Origin: CAYFHQ01 sp964342805
GTDB lineage: Bacteria; Bacillota; Clostridia; Peptostreptococcales; Acidaminobacteraceae
Direction of reading: 5' to 3'
Assembly (NCBI GenBank): GCA_964342805.1
Contig: CAYFHQ010000145.1
Location: 1-7,490, forward strand
Length of the DNA: 7,490 nucleotides
How positions within the stretch are numbered: the stretch's first letter is position 1; the number at the start of each line of letters is the position of its first letter. The notes under the pieces are model-generated. The model searched no databases. It saw only the letters and a list, made by a program, of their open reading frames with translations, and was not told the origin of the DNA. The translations under genes were made by a program, and so were the position numbers. Of this stretch, positions 5,929-7,490 are shown piece after piece.

Positions 5929-7431
5929 TTATAGTTGGTAGATATCCGTGTACTTCTTGGTCAAGTACTGGGCATAGTAGTCTGGGTTCAGGGCTTCACC
6001 GGTTGCAATCTCGATGATTTCTTCTGCCCGCTTGGTCAAGCCATACTGGTGTACTCTTTCTGTCAACCAAGCTCGAATTGGATCAAAGTCTCCCGCTTCC
6101 ACTAGGCTGTCCACATCCAGGTCTCCCCGCATTTTGGCGTCAATTTGGGCTGCATAGGCATTGCCAAGGGCATAGGACGGGAAGTAACCAAAGAGGCCGT
6201 CAGACCAGTGGACATCCTGGAGGACCCCATGCTTGTCGTCTGGAGGCGTAATCCCCAGGTATTCTTCCATCTTGGTGTTCCAGATCTGTGGCAGGTTCTC
6301 TACTTCATACTTTCCTTCCATTAGTCCCTTTTCAATTTCATAGCGTACCATGATGTGAAGGGAATAGGTCAGTTCGTCTGCTTCCACCCGGATAAAGGAC
6401 GGTCTGGACACGTTGATGGCCCGGTGGAACATGTCCACAGAAACCCCGTCCAACTGCTTTTTGAAGTCCTTTTGAAGCATGGGATAGAACTTTATCCAGA
6501 AAGCCAAGCTACGACCGATGTTATTTTCGTAAAGACGGGACTGGGACTCGTGGATACCAGCCGTTGTGCCGTCTGCCAGTACAGTGCCATCTAACTTTTC
6601 GTCAAAATTCTGCTCGTAGATCCCGTGGCCACCCTCGTGGATGGTCGAGAAGATTGCGGATGTCACATGTTCTGGATAGTAGTGGGTCGTCAGGCGAACA
6701 TCGTTAATGCACAAGCCCATGGTGAAGGGGTGCTCACTTTCCTTTAGCATACCCTTGGACAGGTCAAAGCCGATGGACTCTAGAACATGGTTGGAGAAGG
6801 CCGCTTGCTTGTCTGTTGGGTAGTTCAAATACAAGAAGTCATCATCAATGGCCGTCTGAGAAGCCTTGATTTGGTGAACCAACGGCACAATGGTCTTCTT
6901 TAGTGTGGCAAAGAAGTCATCCAACTTGGTCACGGTCATTCCCCGCTCAAAATCATCCAGGTGGGCATTGTAAGGATGGTCTTCCCAGCCCATGTAGTCA
7001 GCAAACTTTCGCTTAAAGGTAATGATCTTCTCCAAGTAGGGGGCAAAGGAAGCCCAGTCATTGGCATGTTTGGCCTTTTCCCAAACCATTTGGGACTTGG
7101 TCGTCAGCTCCACATACTCTCTGAATTCTTTCGTAGGGATTTTTTCGATTTTGTCGATGGTTCGACGAACTTCTTCCACCTGCATGCGGTCGATGTCAGA
7201 TAGTTGGTCCTTGTTGGCTTCTAGAACTGCCATAACCTCTTTTGTTTCATCGGACAGCATGATTTCGTGGCGGACTGCAGACAAGGTGCCCAGTGCTTTA
7301 GACCGGGTCTGGGGTGCCAAATGGGCTGCACCTGTGGACAGGTCCCAGTAAACCATGGCGCCGGCATAGCCGAAGGCTTTCATTTTTTCAATTTCTGCAT
7401 GAAATGTTTCCAGTGCTTTTTGAAACTCCAT
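5929..7431 (-). CDS. M32-family (thermostable carboxypeptidase 1) metallocarboxypeptidase
   Basis: Cytoplasmic metal-dependent carboxypeptidase that trims residues from peptide C-termini, probably in peptide turnover. The 500 residues match the family length. All the family motifs are visible in order: HPF (234-236), DVRLTT (244-249), the metal site HEGGH (265-269, with the two His ligands and catalytic Glu266), HESQSR (294-299, third metal ligand), IRVEADE (347-353) and VLQDVHWSDGLFG (403-415). There is no signal peptide. The ATG at 7431 has AAGGAG only 3 bases upstream, slightly close but acceptable, and the protein start (MEFQKALETFHAEIEKM) fits the helical N-terminus of the family. It is followed by its own terminator. 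No functional link to the sugar genes is evident. B. subtilis YpwA is a family member. Confidence 0.95.
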   Translation of the reverse strand: MEFQKALETFHAEIEKMKAFGYAGAMVYWDLSTGAAHLAPQTRSKALGTLSAVRHEIMLSDETKEVMAVLEANKDQLSDIDRMQVEEVRRTIDKIEKIPTKEFREYVELTTKSQMVWEKAKHANDWASFAPYLEKIITFKRKFADYMGWEDHPYNAHLDDFERGMTVTKLDDFFATLKKTIVPLVHQIKASQTAIDDDFLYLNYPTDKQAAFSNHVLESIGFDLSKGMLKESEHPFTMGLCINDVRLTTHYYPEHVTSAIFSTIHEGGHGIYEQNFDEKLDGTVLADGTTAGIHESQSRLYENNIGRSLAFWIKFYPMLQKDFKKQLDGVSVDMFHRAINVSRPSFIRVEADELTYSLHIMVRYEIEKGLMEGKYEVENLPQIWNTKMEEYLGITPPDDKHGVLQDVHWSDGLFGYFPSYALGNAYAAQIDAKMRGDLDVDSLVEAGDFDPIRAWLTERVHQYGLTKRAEEIIEIATGEALNPDYYAQYLTKKYTDIYQL

Positions 7432-7468
7432 TTTCTCCTTGTATGATCAATACAGAAGCAAATGTCAT
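7388..7468 (-). CDS. Possible 26-codon leader ORF overlapping the M32 gene start
   Basis: Minus-strand frame starting ATG-ACA-TTT-GCT with AAAGGAG 3 bases upstream. It encodes MTFASVLIIQGENGVSKSTG plus six residues and ends at TGA. It spans the M32 ribosome binding site and start codon in a different frame. The ribosome binding site is at least as good as that of the M32 gene, so a coupling or leader role is possible. The peptide matches nothing I recognise, and the overlap may be chance. Confidence 0.25.
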   Translation of the reverse strand: MTFASVLIIQGENGVSKSTGNISCRN

Positions 7469-7490
7469 ACTCTCCTTTCGTTTTGTTGAC
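7432..7490 (-). promoter_or_regulatory. Leader region of the M32 carboxypeptidase gene, cut by the window edge
   Basis: Only 59 bases remain before the right edge. They hold two Shine-Dalgarno-like sites on the minus strand: AAAGGAG at 7472-7478 and AAGGAG at 7435-7440. No complete -35/-10 pair can be assigned, so the promoter or an upstream operon partner probably lies outside the window. Confidence 0.4.

Noticed and set aside
5527..5934. 135-codon plus-strand frame over the start of pfp and its leader
   Set aside because: It runs antisense through the conserved N-terminus of pfp and across two regulatory sites; no ribosome binding site or family resemblance was seen.

Overview
The window is about 7.5 kb of a bacterial chromosome. 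Every gene I can support lies on the minus strand, so transcription runs from the right edge to the left. Consensus AGGAGG-type ribosome binding sites, U-tailed intrinsic terminators, a PPi-type phosphofructokinase, a short-form Pgi, a ROK glucokinase and a chemoreceptor together suggest a motile, probably anaerobic, fermentative Bacillota (Clostridia-like) organism of medium GC. The lineage is an inference from gene types and style; there is no rRNA marker. TGG encodes Trp and all reading frames are intact.

In order of transcription: (1) an M32 metallocarboxypeptidase (7431 to 5929), preceded by a possible 26-codon leader ORF and followed by a very strong terminator. (2) A single-gene unit for pyrophosphate-type 6-phosphofructokinase (5771 to 4554), whose leader carries repeated AACAAT boxes and which ends in its own terminator. 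(3) A two-gene operon pgi-glcK (4300 to 2013), with the glcK ribosome binding site overlapping the pgi stop codon, closed by a terminator. (4) A 56-residue DUF1232/YkvA-type small membrane protein (1731 to 1561), preceded by a hairpin-plus-U-tract and a small palindrome. (5) A methyl-accepting chemotaxis protein (1412 to beyond the left edge), of which the first 470 codons are visible.

The middle genes form a metabolic module: GlcK makes glucose-6-phosphate, Pgi converts it to fructose-6-phosphate, and Pfp makes fructose-1,6-bisphosphate using PPi, probably reversibly. These are the first three steps of glycolysis, encoded consecutively but in two transcription units. The peptidase, the DUF1232 protein and the chemoreceptor have no evident functional link to it.

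I found no mobile element, CRISPR array, tRNA or rRNA, and no strong evidence of a wholly new system. The less ordinary items are the chemoreceptor layout (almost no extracytoplasmic loop, with an apparent sensor-type domain after the signalling hairpin), the very short DUF1232 gene with its structured leader, and the structured or repetitive leaders of pfp and pgi. No gene-free stretch exceeds 300 bases; the four gaps between genes and the right-edge leader are described as separate features.
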